Virus record (IMG/VR): IMGVR_UViG_3300025082_001471
Location: 1 to 25,230 of that record
Length of the DNA stretch: 25,230 bases
Origin: a virus
Reading direction: 5' to 3' (one strand)
A program made the translations under genes and the position numbers. Every line of letters starts with the position of its first letter. Position 1 is the stretch's first letter. The notes under the pieces were generated by a model, which saw only the letters and a list, made by a program, of their open reading frames with translations, ran no database searches and was not told the DNA's origin. Shown here piece after piece: positions 7,736-16,047 of the stretch.

Positions 7736-8434
7736 ATGGCAACGGTAAACCTAACCAGAGCCCAGGCAAAGACACTTGCGAAGACTCTGATGGACGAGAA
7801 GGGTGCGCTCTTTTGGACAGACGCCCAGATGAACGCCCTGTTTGACGAAGCCAATCGAACCGTGTGGCGAATGCTGGTCAAGGCCAATCCGGGGCACTAC
7901 CACACCAGCACGGACTTCGCCTGGCCGGCTGACACTGAAATCCAGGACATCGTCTCCGATTGTGGGGTCGCGGCTGTGCCATACAAAATCCTCGGCATTG
8001 AGAGCAAGGAAACCGCAGGGAGTGTAACCTCAGCCAACCTGCCAGCCAAATGGAAGCCGATGATGTTCCAGGACAGAACGAAGTTTCTGCAAGACTCTTC
8101 GCCGTACTGGGTCCCGAGGGGGCGCTACTACTGCCTGAGAGGCACCAAACTGTTTGTGGCACCACTCCCAGGCGAGGCGCTGCAATGCACCATCTTCTAC
8201 ATCCAGATGCTAGACAAGGTGACGAGCGATGCAACCGAGTGCCTGGGCGGGATGGCAGAGAGCTTTCATGATTCGGTCGCGTATTGTTTGGCGTGGCTGA
8301 TGAACTCAAAGCAGAATGGCCAGAACCCCACGATAGTCCGGCTGTGGGAAAGCTCGAAGCTGGAGATTGAGCAGCACGCAGAGGAAATCAATGCAGACGA
8401 GCCTCGGCAAGTGCGCTATATTGGGCACCACTAG
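7736..8434 (+). CDS. Head-tail adaptor / connector candidate, 232 aa
   Basis: Probably binds the portal from outside and seals packaged DNA, as P22 gp4 or T7 gp11 do. The N-terminal part is helical with the pattern TDAQMNALFDEANRTVWRML (residues about 25-44), which resembles the alpha-helical core of phage connector proteins. A beta insertion follows (WVPRGRYYCLRGTKLFVAPLPGEALQCTIFYIQ), and then C-terminal helices (ESFHDSVAYCLAWLMNSKQN; WESSKLEIEQHAEEIN). This helix, beta-insert, helix layout is common in such adaptors, which often carry the short stretch of gene-product coordinates followed by a nozzle gene, as here. GGAGA precedes the ATG by 6 bases. The TAG stop is part of the next gene's ribosome-binding site (TAGGAG). 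The assignment rests on layout and order. Confidence 0.65.
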   Translation: MATVNLTRAQAKTLAKTLMDEKGALFWTDAQMNALFDEANRTVWRMLVKANPGHYHTSTDFAWPADTEIQDIVSDCGVAAVPYKILGIESKETAGSVTSANLPAKWKPMMFQDRTKFLQDSSPYWVPRGRYYCLRGTKLFVAPLPGEALQCTIFYIQMLDKVTSDATECLGGMAESFHDSVAYCLAWLMNSKQNGQNPTIVRLWESSKLEIEQHAEEINADEPRQVRYIGHH

Positions 8435-8437
8435 GAG
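8432..8437 (+). promoter_or_regulatory. Stop codon fused to ribosome-binding site (TAGGAG)
   Basis: The TAG stop of the adaptor candidate supplies the first bases of the AGGAG ribosome-binding site of the nozzle gene, 5 bases before its ATG at 8443. Terminating ribosomes would sit on the next initiation site, so reinitiation is likely. Confidence 0.75.
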
Positions 8438-8442
8438 CTTGG

Positions 8443-10530
8443 ATGTCGAAGGTTATCCCCATACGTGGTCCGTTCCCAGGGGTTGAGGAGCGCGAGAACG
8501 CACAGAAGCCGGAGCATGCCTCCGTCTCTATCAACATCGATTACAGCCGGGGGTTCATCGAGTCACGCCGTGGGTTTGAGAATCGACTGAATGGCATCGC
8601 AGTCAAAAGAGCGCAGGTACATCACTTCGTCTCATCCCATGGTGAGGAATACCTGCTCCTTGTTGGGCCGAAGGCGAATGGCGATATCATGTTCTTGCCC
8701 TTGTCCAAAAACGGGCAGTACCTCGTCAAGGAGGGCTCAAACTTCACTGCGGGGCAAGACCTAACCGCAGTATTTGGTGAGCCGAACAATCCGGAGTTTC
8801 GGTGTAGCTTCGTTGATATGCTCGGCCCAGAGGATACTGATGGGGATGGAGAGCCTGACACGGCTGCAAACGTATGCCTTGTGACAACCAAATACGCCAC
8901 GTATGTCTTCGATCCAACGTATTACTCTGAGTTTGAAATGAACAATACGATGCTCACGAGACAGCAGGCCGCGATAGTCCGAGCGTATTGGATATCACCG
9001 CCAAGGGGCGATATCGCCGTAGCGCATCAGCAGGCTGTTTTCTACGCTGGCTTCCGGCGGGGCGAGACAGTGACTCTGTCAGACCCACTTGAGGATGCCC
9101 CTGACTTTTTGGGGGTGGCGACAGGAAAGCACGACAAGTCGATGAAGTCTCTTGAGCCAGATTTTATTGCCTGGTCGGATTTGTACGACCCCTTCGCGAT
9201 TCAGAAGGACAGCTTTACCGCCATTGAGCCCGGAGAGAAGGTTACCGGGATGATCCCGTTTCAGAGCAATCTGGTGATTTTCTCAGACAAGGCAATCTAC
9301 CTCCTTGTCGGCATCATTGGATCCCAAACCCCGCTAGTAATGCAAAAGGTCGTGCATGGCATCGGCTGCGTTGCCCCGGACAGCGTGGTGAACATTGGTG
9401 ACTCGATACTCTTCATGTCTCACGATGGCATATACGCCTTTGTCGGAGGAACGAGTCGGCTGCAAAAGACCAAGGGCATGGTCCAGAAGGTAAGTGAGCC
9501 AATTGGGTCACTGTGGGGCGAGTCAACCGCGTCTCATTCCGCCCCGAGATACATGTCACACTTTCTATCAAATGCTGGATGGCCATTCAAAATATCTGGC
9601 GGTGGGCAGCACCTGACCCAAGCCCTCCATATCCCCGGTCGAAACGAGGTCTGGTTTTCTATCCAGTGCCAGATGCATGCGCCATTCAGCTTCGCTCTTA
9701 CCGCTGTGTATAACTACCAGCTATCCGCATGGACCTTCTACATGAAGGGGTCCGCCGTCTATGGAGGAAACAGCGGGAGCCAGAACCCGAAGCAGATTGG
9801 CTCGTGCATGTTTAGCGGCTGCGTCGTCAGGGAGCGCAATGTTGAAAGGGTGTTTACGACCAGCGCAGACTCGGAGCTTCAGGAGCACGGGCTGGAATAC
9901 GACCACTCAAAAGCCCTGGATAACAACAACCACCCGATACCAGTTTGCTGGCTCAGTGGCCGCCTTTTCAGAGAGAGCGACATGACGACGGTCTATCGGC
10001 CAGTTCGCATAAAGATGCTCTCTAGAGGCAGGAGCTACCAGGGAGTCGCAAACATGGGCCCGGCGGGCAGAACATTCACGACCCCCGTAATGATGGCCAC
10101 GGGCGAGGAGTCTCATTGCGACCATGACGCGGAGGGGCCAACGGCAGTTGATGCTGTTACAGACCCAGACCGGCAACAAACGACAGCCGGGATACCGATG
10201 CACCCGAACCCGATGTCCAAGTCGTTTTGGGGCGATGCAAGCACCGTGCAATCGACGGTCACAAGCTCCTCGCACATCGACGGCGTGGACTTGGCTGGTG
10301 CTGTGACGTATGGAAACAATGGCATAGCCCCGCCGCCCATGGAATGGGGTACAGCCAAATGGATGGAGCGGGACTGGTTCTCCTCCACCCCGCAGTGCGG
10401 TAGCGTGCGCTCGCGCTCGTGCAAGGTCGGGTTTTTGGCATGGCCAGTGAATACGGCGGCTGGCTGGATACCGTCCGGACTTGTAATCCAATCGTTCTCA
10501 CTTGAGGCGGACGTGGGAGACCAAAGATGA
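8443..10530 (+). CDS. Tail nozzle / beta-propeller tail protein, 695 aa
   Basis: Probably forms the lower part of the short tail, in the role of T7 gp12 or P22 gp10. The central part holds the repeats and motif I associate with phage propeller tail proteins: PFQSNLVIFSDKAIYLLVG (about residues 271-289), then VVHGIGCVAPDSVV, then GDSILFMSHDGIYAFVGG. N-terminal strands include RRGFENRLNG and EEYLLLVGPKANGDI. Residues 131-139 read DTDGDGEPD, a DxDxDG calcium-binding loop. The C-terminal third is Cys-, Ser- and Gly-rich, without a clear domain (GAVTYGNNGIAPPPMEWG). The length is close to T7 gp12 (794 aa), longer than P22 gp10. It follows the adaptor candidate directly and precedes fibre genes. 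The end overlaps the next start by ATGA. Confidence 0.75.
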   Translation: MSKVIPIRGPFPGVEERENAQKPEHASVSINIDYSRGFIESRRGFENRLNGIAVKRAQVHHFVSSHGEEYLLLVGPKANGDIMFLPLSKNGQYLVKEGSNFTAGQDLTAVFGEPNNPEFRCSFVDMLGPEDTDGDGEPDTAANVCLVTTKYATYVFDPTYYSEFEMNNTMLTRQQAAIVRAYWISPPRGDIAVAHQQAVFYAGFRRGETVTLSDPLEDAPDFLGVATGKHDKSMKSLEPDFIAWSDLYDPFAIQKDSFTAIEPGEKVTGMIPFQSNLVIFSDKAIYLLVGIIGSQTPLVMQKVVHGIGCVAPDSVVNIGDSILFMSHDGIYAFVGGTSRLQKTKGMVQKVSEPIGSLWGESTASHSAPRYMSHFLSNAGWPFKISGGGQHLTQALHIPGRNEVWFSIQCQMHAPFSFALTAVYNYQLSAWTFYMKGSAVYGGNSGSQNPKQIGSCMFSGCVVRERNVERVFTTSADSELQEHGLEYDHSKALDNNNHPIPVCWLSGRLFRESDMTTVYRPVRIKMLSRGRSYQGVANMGPAGRTFTTPVMMATGEESHCDHDAEGPTAVDAVTDPDRQQTTAGIPMHPNPMSKSFWGDASTVQSTVTSSSHIDGVDLAGAVTYGNNGIAPPPMEWGTAKWMERDWFSSTPQCGSVRSRSCKVGFLAWPVNTAAGWIPSGLVIQSFSLEADVGDQR

Positions 10531-11345
10531 GTTTCCTAAGAAGCCCGTCACACGTGACCACGAAGACGTTCAAGGTCAGAAGAAACCCGCAGGGCTACTT
10601 GTTCCCGTCCGTTCCGCCGGTCTCACCGGCAGCGCAGGGCTCGATCAGACACCTTGGAAGAGACAATCAGATACGCGCATTGCAGATGCACATAGCTAAC
10701 CTTGGCCCAATCGTCACGCCAGACGTTTCAATCTATGACGCCATAGCCACGCTACCGAAGGGCGGCGGAAGGCTCATCTTATCGGAGGGCAACTGGGTCA
10801 TGCGGAGCGGGATTACCACCACAAAGAAGGTGCATATCTACGCGGCGTGCCCAGGGGCTACCAGGCTGGTTCGAGACCAGGACATCGATGAGCCCATGAT
10901 AACCCTGGCAAACAACTTCTCGACGATACACGGGGTAACATTTGTTGATTCCGATGACACTAACCTTGTGCCGGCAGTGAAGATCACCGGAGACTACTGC
11001 ACGGTGGATGACTGCACATTTGAAAATGTGGGCACCGGGGTTGAGATGGTCGGAAGTTACTGGAACACCGTGTCGAATTGCATTTTCCAGGCATGCGAAG
11101 AATATGGGGTTAGCGTCACCGGCTCACCAATCATGCACTCAATCCTGAATAACAAGTTCATTCTCTGTAGCCCCGCATCCGGAGGGTGGCTGAACATGGC
11201 ATCCGGAGTTGACAATGCCCTGATATGCGGGAATGTGTTTGATTATGCCGCCGGAACGATTGTGTATACAGCGGGCAACAACCAAACGTCAGCAGAGATT
11301 GAATCCTGCAATGCGGTGAAACTCGCTAACATTACGAGGAGCTAG
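10527..11345 (+). CDS. Short beta-helix tail fibre / tailspike-like protein, 272 aa
   Basis: The region from about residue 66 on has the entry pattern of pectate-lyase-like right-handed beta-helices (IYDAIATLPKGGGRLILSEGNWVM). It continues as short coils with repeated small-residue turns (TLANNFSTIHGVTFVDSDD, VKITGDYCTVDDCTFENVG, WNTVSNCIFQACEEYGVSV, MHSILNNKFILCS, NALICGNVFDYAAG). The first about 60 residues are basic and Pro-rich, probably the virion-attachment segment. At 272 aa it is much shorter than tailspikes such as P22 gp9 (666 aa). Catalytic residues could not be assigned, so it may only bind the receptor, or digest a surface polysaccharide. It is coupled to the nozzle gene (ATGA) and ends with two consecutive TAG codons (11343-11348) directly before the next ATG. 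Confidence 0.75.
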   Translation: MSFLRSPSHVTTKTFKVRRNPQGYLFPSVPPVSPAAQGSIRHLGRDNQIRALQMHIANLGPIVTPDVSIYDAIATLPKGGGRLILSEGNWVMRSGITTTKKVHIYAACPGATRLVRDQDIDEPMITLANNFSTIHGVTFVDSDDTNLVPAVKITGDYCTVDDCTFENVGTGVEMVGSYWNTVSNCIFQACEEYGVSVTGSPIMHSILNNKFILCSPASGGWLNMASGVDNALICGNVFDYAAGTIVYTAGNNQTSAEIESCNAVKLANITRS

Positions 11346-11348
11346 TAG

Positions 11349-11858
11349 ATGGCGGCATCAGATGTAACGGGCAGTTGGGTAACTCTTTCAGACGCAGCGA
11401 CAGCGGAGGCGGCTCACCTGAATACGAATTTCACAGAGCTACGGAATCTGCTGACATCCACCAAGCTCAATCACGAGAACTTACAGTACCCGCGCTCTCT
11501 TTTCTGCGTGTCATTTAGCATGTATGAGGGGGCGGACTTCGACCCAGGCGGCAAGCAGTTCACATTCAAGCTGCCACAAGGCGAGGGGGCCACATATGTC
11601 CCAGTCAGTATTTATGTCGCTGCGGGCTCTTTGGCCGGAACTGTGGCCGCGACGCTTTGGAGGGACGATAGCCCTGATGTGCAACTTGCCCAGGCCACTT
11701 GCTCGGTCGTGGGTGTGCCTGCGGAGGATACGTCTTTTGCGGAGTCTTCTATCAACGCGGGGGAGCGGCTGTATTTTTCCATTGACGGGGCATCTGGCGG
11801 CGGAGATGAAATTTCTTTTGGTGTATGGATGAAGGGTTATCACACGGACGCGGCATGA
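11349..11858 (+). CDS. Small fibre-like virion protein A, 169 aa
   Basis: Paralogue of the next gene. Residues about 9-55 contain SDAATAEAAHLNTNFTELR, then KLNHENL, then SLFCVSF. The NxNF.ELR..L...KL.H.NL form recalls short attachment regions seen in phage tail-fibre proteins. After it comes a beta-sandwich-like domain (KQFTFKLPQGEGATYVPVSIYVAAG; GERLYFSIDGASGGGDEISFGVWMKG). The gene starts 3 bases after the upstream stop and has AGGAG at 11337-11341. The product is probably a short head- or tail-attached spike with a receptor-binding or decorating role. The family is not recognised; the fibre role is inferred from the motif and from its place after the beta-helix gene. Confidence 0.65.
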   Translation: MAASDVTGSWVTLSDAATAEAAHLNTNFTELRNLLTSTKLNHENLQYPRSLFCVSFSMYEGADFDPGGKQFTFKLPQGEGATYVPVSIYVAAGSLAGTVAATLWRDDSPDVQLAQATCSVVGVPAEDTSFAESSINAGERLYFSIDGASGGGDEISFGVWMKGYHTDAA

Positions 11859-11859
11859 T

Positions 11860-12405
11860 ATGGTTGATGTAAATCTAAAGAACTGGTCTGTGTTTTCGGA
11901 TGGTGTGGCAGCCTCTGCCCATGATGTGAATATGAATTTTGCGGAGTTGCGCTCTTTGGTCACAACGACGAAGTTAGATCACGACAACCTGCTGCAACAA
12001 AAGTCGATGTTCTGTGTCTCGGTAACGTCGTGGAAAGGGGCGCGGCACAAGGATACGCATCACTTGTCCGTCAAGCTCCCGACTGGCATTGGGATGGTGC
12101 AGGTTGTAAGGGCTCAGTTCAGTTGTGCAGATTACGATAGCGGGGCTGCGGATGCATTTTGTGATATATATTATAGGTCAACGCGGGGGGCTGGGATAGG
12201 CAGCGGCACGCAGATACTAGATCAACTCACCGTGGACGCGGACAGTGAGGTAGCCGAGGAACTTGGGGAAGACTACCCAGGGGAATGGTTCTCACCCCTT
12301 CCGGGCGGAGGGGTGGTTGTGTTTAAGTTTTCAGCAACGAGCAGTGGGGCTGGTTGCGACGGGTTTGCAGCGCATTTATGGCTCAAGGCCAAGCACGTAA
12401 GGTAG
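11860..12405 (+). CDS. Small fibre-like virion protein B, 181 aa (paralogue of A)
   Basis: It aligns end to end with the preceding protein. SDGVAASAHDVNMNFAELR matches the A form SDAATAEAAHLNTNFTELR, and KLDHDNL matches KLNHENL, followed by SMFCVSV against SLFCVSF. The C-termini end alike in a strand before the tail (FAAHLWLKAKHV against ISFGVWMKGYHT). Over the first about 54 aligned residues, I count about 24 identities. It has an insertion of about a dozen residues in the middle (YYRSTRGAGIGSG region). The DNA of the two copies is clearly diverged. The ATG begins 2 bases after the stop of A. The role is presumably the same as A, perhaps with a different ligand. Confidence 0.65.
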   Translation: MVDVNLKNWSVFSDGVAASAHDVNMNFAELRSLVTTTKLDHDNLLQQKSMFCVSVTSWKGARHKDTHHLSVKLPTGIGMVQVVRAQFSCADYDSGAADAFCDIYYRSTRGAGIGSGTQILDQLTVDADSEVAEELGEDYPGEWFSPLPGGGVVVFKFSATSSGAGCDGFAAHLWLKAKHVR

Positions 12406-12409
12406 TGAC

Positions 12410-13780
12410 ATGGTTACAAGAACTGAAAAGGCATATAAGAATCCCCGGTCCACGATGGCTGATGGTCGGCTGACTGGGCAGGCTCGGAACATCTCAGCGC
12501 CAATGCGCCAGGGTGGGGTGATGCGAGCGGCGGCAGAGGGTCGTCGGCGGCGAGAGGGGGCTCCTCCGGTCCCACACACACGCCCGCCGGTATCCACCCA
12601 GCAAAGAGCAGAGGCCGCCCTCGCCAGGGGGGCTGAGCAGGCTGGCCCTGGTGCCATTGCGAATGCGGCTGTATCGCGGCTTCGTGGTGCTGGGCTAGGC
12701 TCCCAGGCCATGGGTGGTGGCGGTGGGCAGCCCCCGCCAAAGCCAACGCCGTTTGGCCCTCAGTACAAACCGGGGACGGAGTTGGAAACGGAGGGACCGA
12801 TCGAGCCCCTCACCTGGGAGAAGCCGGATTTGGGGCCGGCTTATGTCCCTGGCTCAGATTTTGCGCCGGAATATAGTTTTTTTGGTGGCCTTCTCGGCGG
12901 CAGCACGCCTGAGATAAAGTACGGAACGAAGACGAGTGCTGATGACTATGACCCGGAGACCGGCGAGGGGGGGCTTCAAACGACCATGCCGAGCGGCGGG
13001 CAAGGCATCCCGATATATGACGATATTACCGGGGAGATTATTGGTTATTATAACGTGGCCGGGACCACCTTCGATGCGGATGGCAATCAGATTTCTGCGA
13101 CTGGCGGGGCGATGTCCAAGGACCCATGGGACCCGGAGGCCGGTAAGTTTGAGAGCGAGAAACCTCCGACCGTGCAGGAGCTTATAGACATGTACCTTGC
13201 GGATGACTCAGAAGCGGTATCCGTTGAGGATGTACTCGGTCAGCATTACGGGCTAGACCAGGCGCAGGCCTCGGCGGGTACAGACTTGGCCAGCATGATG
13301 GGTGGCCTTGGCATGGGACGCTCTGGCCAGCACATGCAAGGCCAGACCACCCTGTCGGCGCAGACGTTTGCCGATAAGCTGGCTACCAACCTCCAGGCAG
13401 CGACGGCCAATGCGAATTTCGCGGCAGAGAAGGCGAAGAACATCATACAAATCCACGGCCAGGGGCTAGACCGAGCAGAGCGGGCGGAGCTATTCGATGA
13501 GTTGATGGCGCGTCAGAAGGATGTTGATAAGTTCTCGATAGCCGAGTATTTGCTTGGCTTGTCCGGCAATGACCAATTCGACCTGGCAGGCCTTGGCAAG
13601 TTCTTTGAGATGTATGACCAGGGGGCGAGCCTTGATGAGATCCTAGATGCCATGGTTGAGGGCGGGCATATGTCGGCAAAAGCAGCGGCGGACAACCGAG
13701 GTTTCCTGGAGAAGATATGGGACTCAACGGGTGGGAAAATCTTGGGCTCAAATCTAAACCCGCTCAATTGGTTTGATTAG
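12410..13780 (+). CDS. Internal virion / ejection protein 1, 456 aa
   Basis: First of three consecutive genes of rising size (456, 751, 2522 aa), matching the layout of T7 gp14, gp15 and gp16 or P22 gp7, gp20 and gp16. The N-terminal about 110 residues are basic, Arg/Gly/Pro-rich and probably disordered (EGRRRREGAPPVPHTRPP, GGGGGQPPPKP). An acidic, low-complexity middle follows (EDY/DPETG, AMSKDPWDPEAG). The last about 200 residues are Ala-rich helices (TTLSAQTFADKLATNLQAAT, NANFAAEKAKNIIQIHGQG, AELFDELMARQKDVDK). No enzyme motif was seen. The role in forming the ejection channel is inferred from order and composition. The start ATG is 5 bases after the previous stop, with AAGG upstream. Confidence 0.65.
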   Translation: MVTRTEKAYKNPRSTMADGRLTGQARNISAPMRQGGVMRAAAEGRRRREGAPPVPHTRPPVSTQQRAEAALARGAEQAGPGAIANAAVSRLRGAGLGSQAMGGGGGQPPPKPTPFGPQYKPGTELETEGPIEPLTWEKPDLGPAYVPGSDFAPEYSFFGGLLGGSTPEIKYGTKTSADDYDPETGEGGLQTTMPSGGQGIPIYDDITGEIIGYYNVAGTTFDADGNQISATGGAMSKDPWDPEAGKFESEKPPTVQELIDMYLADDSEAVSVEDVLGQHYGLDQAQASAGTDLASMMGGLGMGRSGQHMQGQTTLSAQTFADKLATNLQAATANANFAAEKAKNIIQIHGQGLDRAERAELFDELMARQKDVDKFSIAEYLLGLSGNDQFDLAGLGKFFEMYDQGASLDEILDAMVEGGHMSAKAAADNRGFLEKIWDSTGGKILGSNLNPLNWFD

Positions 13781-13784
13781 GAGG
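13778..13784 (+). promoter_or_regulatory. Stop codon fused to consensus ribosome-binding site (TAGGAGG)
   Basis: The TAG stop of the gene at 12410 overlaps a full AGGAGG (13779-13784), four bases before the ATG of the second internal virion protein at 13789. It is the strongest ribosome-binding site I noticed in the window. Confidence 0.8.
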
Positions 13785-13788
13785 CAGA

Positions 13789-16044
13789 ATGGCACAGATA
13801 CCACACATACCTGGAGTCCCGCAGCCCGGTGGTTACTTGACCCAGGTGGCTGCAAACAGGGCGCGTAGGAACGAGAGGGCCTCCCAGCCGGGAGTATGGG
13901 AAAAGGCACTTGCACAGGGGCTCGCCGGGGGGCTGTCTGGGGGCCTTGGCGCACTAGGCGGAGAATGGGCGAAGAGTCTATTTGCGGATGACGATCTAGA
14001 ATTTGCCTCAGATCTGTCAGAGAAGGCCAACGCGGACATCGAGATATTCACGGAGCCAGACCCAGAGACCATAAGCCAAGAGGGCTTGCAGCGCAGGCTA
14101 GATGGGTTGCTAGCGAGTGACGAGGTGGCCAGTGGCGTTGGCGTTGGCCGGGGTCAAGAGCTTGGAGAGCAGAAGAAGGGGCGCTTTGCGATTGATAAGA
14201 TTGAGGGGGTCCCTGACTGGACGAAGAAGCGAGACGCTCCTGCTCCCGATGAGGTCGAGGGCCCTGGCCGAATGACAACCATGAACAGGGCCATTCTCGC
14301 CATGCAGCAGAAGGCTGGCACAGAGCAGGGACGGAAGGAGCTTCACCGGCAACTATACCCGGCGGTGCCGGATCCGAAAGCCCCAGACCGAGCGCCACGA
14401 GGACGCAGATTTAAGAGCGCGAAGTACCAGGCGCTCTGGCGAAAGAATGTGGCCTTGACTCGGCGTGCAGAGCAAAAAGAAATTCGAGAGATGCTGACCT
14501 CGGCAAAGGGCGTTGAAGCGCATAATTTGAACGTCGAGAAGGAGCGGGAGGATAACAACGCCAAGGCAACCGCCAGGACCGGGAGGGGTGCGCCAACGCA
14601 CAGTCGCGAAGGTTTGGTGTGGATGGCTGGCACGAAGTGGCTGGCCTCTTTGGTCTACGAGCGAGGCCCAGACGGCAAGTGGGTGCTGAAAAAGGAGAAT
14701 GGGGTTGTGACTCCGAGCTTTCCTAACGGGGAAAAGGTCGGCAAGGAGGAGATGGATCTCATTACTTCGGCATTCGTTAAGACCCCTGAAGCTCAGCAGA
14801 AGCTTGATATTTTCTTGCGAACTGGGCTCGATAGTAACCTCAAGGCCAAATTGCCAGATGACGTCTTGAGTAGCATGAAAAAGGCCATGGGAAAAGCTGG
14901 TCCGGATACAGTGCTACTTGGCGGCAAGACCCCGGACAGGGTCGATCTCGTGGAAGCACCGCACCCGTTCACGATCTCAGGGGGGGTGCATACCTACGTC
15001 AAGGCCGAAGGCGCAAAGTCAGCAACAGCGAAGTCGAGCGAGAAAAGACACCACCTCACAATCGAGAACCTCATTGACCTCTTAGATGACCACTCGAAGA
15101 AAACAGCCACCAAGGGCCTGAGATGGGATAGCGATAACCATAAATGGCTTGATGTGTCTGTGTCATTCACAGACAGCGAGGCGGCTGACATCCAGAAGGT
15201 CGTCAGCTTGTGGGATGAGATGAAGGGGAAGGCGGGTGATGGGAAAAATAAGGCAGCAAACAGGATAAATAAAAGAATTACAAAGTTTTGGAGAGGAAAA
15301 CGTGCTCTCCGCAAAAAGATGGTTGAGTTGATACAGTATAACAATACAACCAAAAAGGATGCACCGACCACGCCGCCGGCAACAGCAGCGACAACGGAAG
15401 AGAAAAGAGTGGAGACACAGGTCGGGGCGCAGTCGAGGCTATCGAGTAAAGATTGGGTTTCGGATATACTCAAGGGGGTGCCCATGCGGATAGCCGAGGG
15501 TGAGAGCACGAACTTTGTTGGGGAATCCGGGATACCCTGGACTCCGCCAGACGGGTCCCCGCGCCACATACCGCTGAAGGCGCTACGTGGAAAGACCGTG
15601 GTTAGGGGGGGGAATGTTACCGCAAGGTTTAACCCCACCCTCAAAAAACAGCTAGGCGACGACGGAGTGCTGGAGGTGTCCGAGGCCCTTGCGAAGTTGG
15701 TTGCCGCAGAAAGGCACAACCAGAAGCAGGCGTGGGCAAAGCACCTGAATAAGACCAGGAAGACAAAGGTAAAGATCGAAAAACCGGTGAAGGAAAGCGT
15801 TCTAAAAAAGATCCGGACGTTCCTTGAGGGCCAGGGCATTACATACGGCACCACACTAAAGGGCTGGGCATCCCCGCCCACAGCCATGCGGACACCAGGC
15901 CCAGGGCAGGGCGACGACCCAGTGAGGAGACTGAGCCAGGGGAATCAGGCGCTTCACGCACGCCTTATGGACATGGCCAGGCGGGGTGAAATCTCGTGGC
16001 AGAGCGCAAAGCGGAGATTCCTCGGTCAAGCGGATCGGGCATAG
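13789..16044 (+). CDS. Internal virion / ejection protein 2, 751 aa
   Basis: Middle member of the ejection trio, and the same size as T7 gp15 (747 aa). Near the N-terminus, after a basic stretch (ANRARRNERASQPG), comes a glycine-rich segment GLAGGLSGGLGALGG (about residues 44-58), a glycine-zipper type that could insert in membranes. The rest is highly charged and mostly helical, with Lys/Arg-rich parts (KFWRGKRALRKKMVELIQ; HNQKQAWAKHLNKTRKTKVKIEK) and a Thr/Pro/Ala linker (TTPPATAATTEEK). The final 60 residues are Arg-rich and soluble. I see no lytic transglycosylase or protease motif. A run of eight G bases (15605-15612) lies in frame. A consensus ribosome-binding site fused to the upstream stop sets the start. 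The function is inferred from the layout. Confidence 0.65.
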   Translation: MAQIPHIPGVPQPGGYLTQVAANRARRNERASQPGVWEKALAQGLAGGLSGGLGALGGEWAKSLFADDDLEFASDLSEKANADIEIFTEPDPETISQEGLQRRLDGLLASDEVASGVGVGRGQELGEQKKGRFAIDKIEGVPDWTKKRDAPAPDEVEGPGRMTTMNRAILAMQQKAGTEQGRKELHRQLYPAVPDPKAPDRAPRGRRFKSAKYQALWRKNVALTRRAEQKEIREMLTSAKGVEAHNLNVEKEREDNNAKATARTGRGAPTHSREGLVWMAGTKWLASLVYERGPDGKWVLKKENGVVTPSFPNGEKVGKEEMDLITSAFVKTPEAQQKLDIFLRTGLDSNLKAKLPDDVLSSMKKAMGKAGPDTVLLGGKTPDRVDLVEAPHPFTISGGVHTYVKAEGAKSATAKSSEKRHHLTIENLIDLLDDHSKKTATKGLRWDSDNHKWLDVSVSFTDSEAADIQKVVSLWDEMKGKAGDGKNKAANRINKRITKFWRGKRALRKKMVELIQYNNTTKKDAPTTPPATAATTEEKRVETQVGAQSRLSSKDWVSDILKGVPMRIAEGESTNFVGESGIPWTPPDGSPRHIPLKALRGKTVVRGGNVTARFNPTLKKQLGDDGVLEVSEALAKLVAAERHNQKQAWAKHLNKTRKTKVKIEKPVKESVLKKIRTFLEGQGITYGTTLKGWASPPTAMRTPGPGQGDDPVRRLSQGNQALHARLMDMARRGEISWQSAKRRFLGQADRA

Positions 16045-16047
16045 CGC

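Noticed and set aside
14994-15887. Long open frame on the minus strand (297 codons)
   Set aside because: It lies wholly inside the 751-aa gene, follows its codon pattern in reverse, has low-complexity Ser/Phe/Leu-rich content and no recognisable domain.
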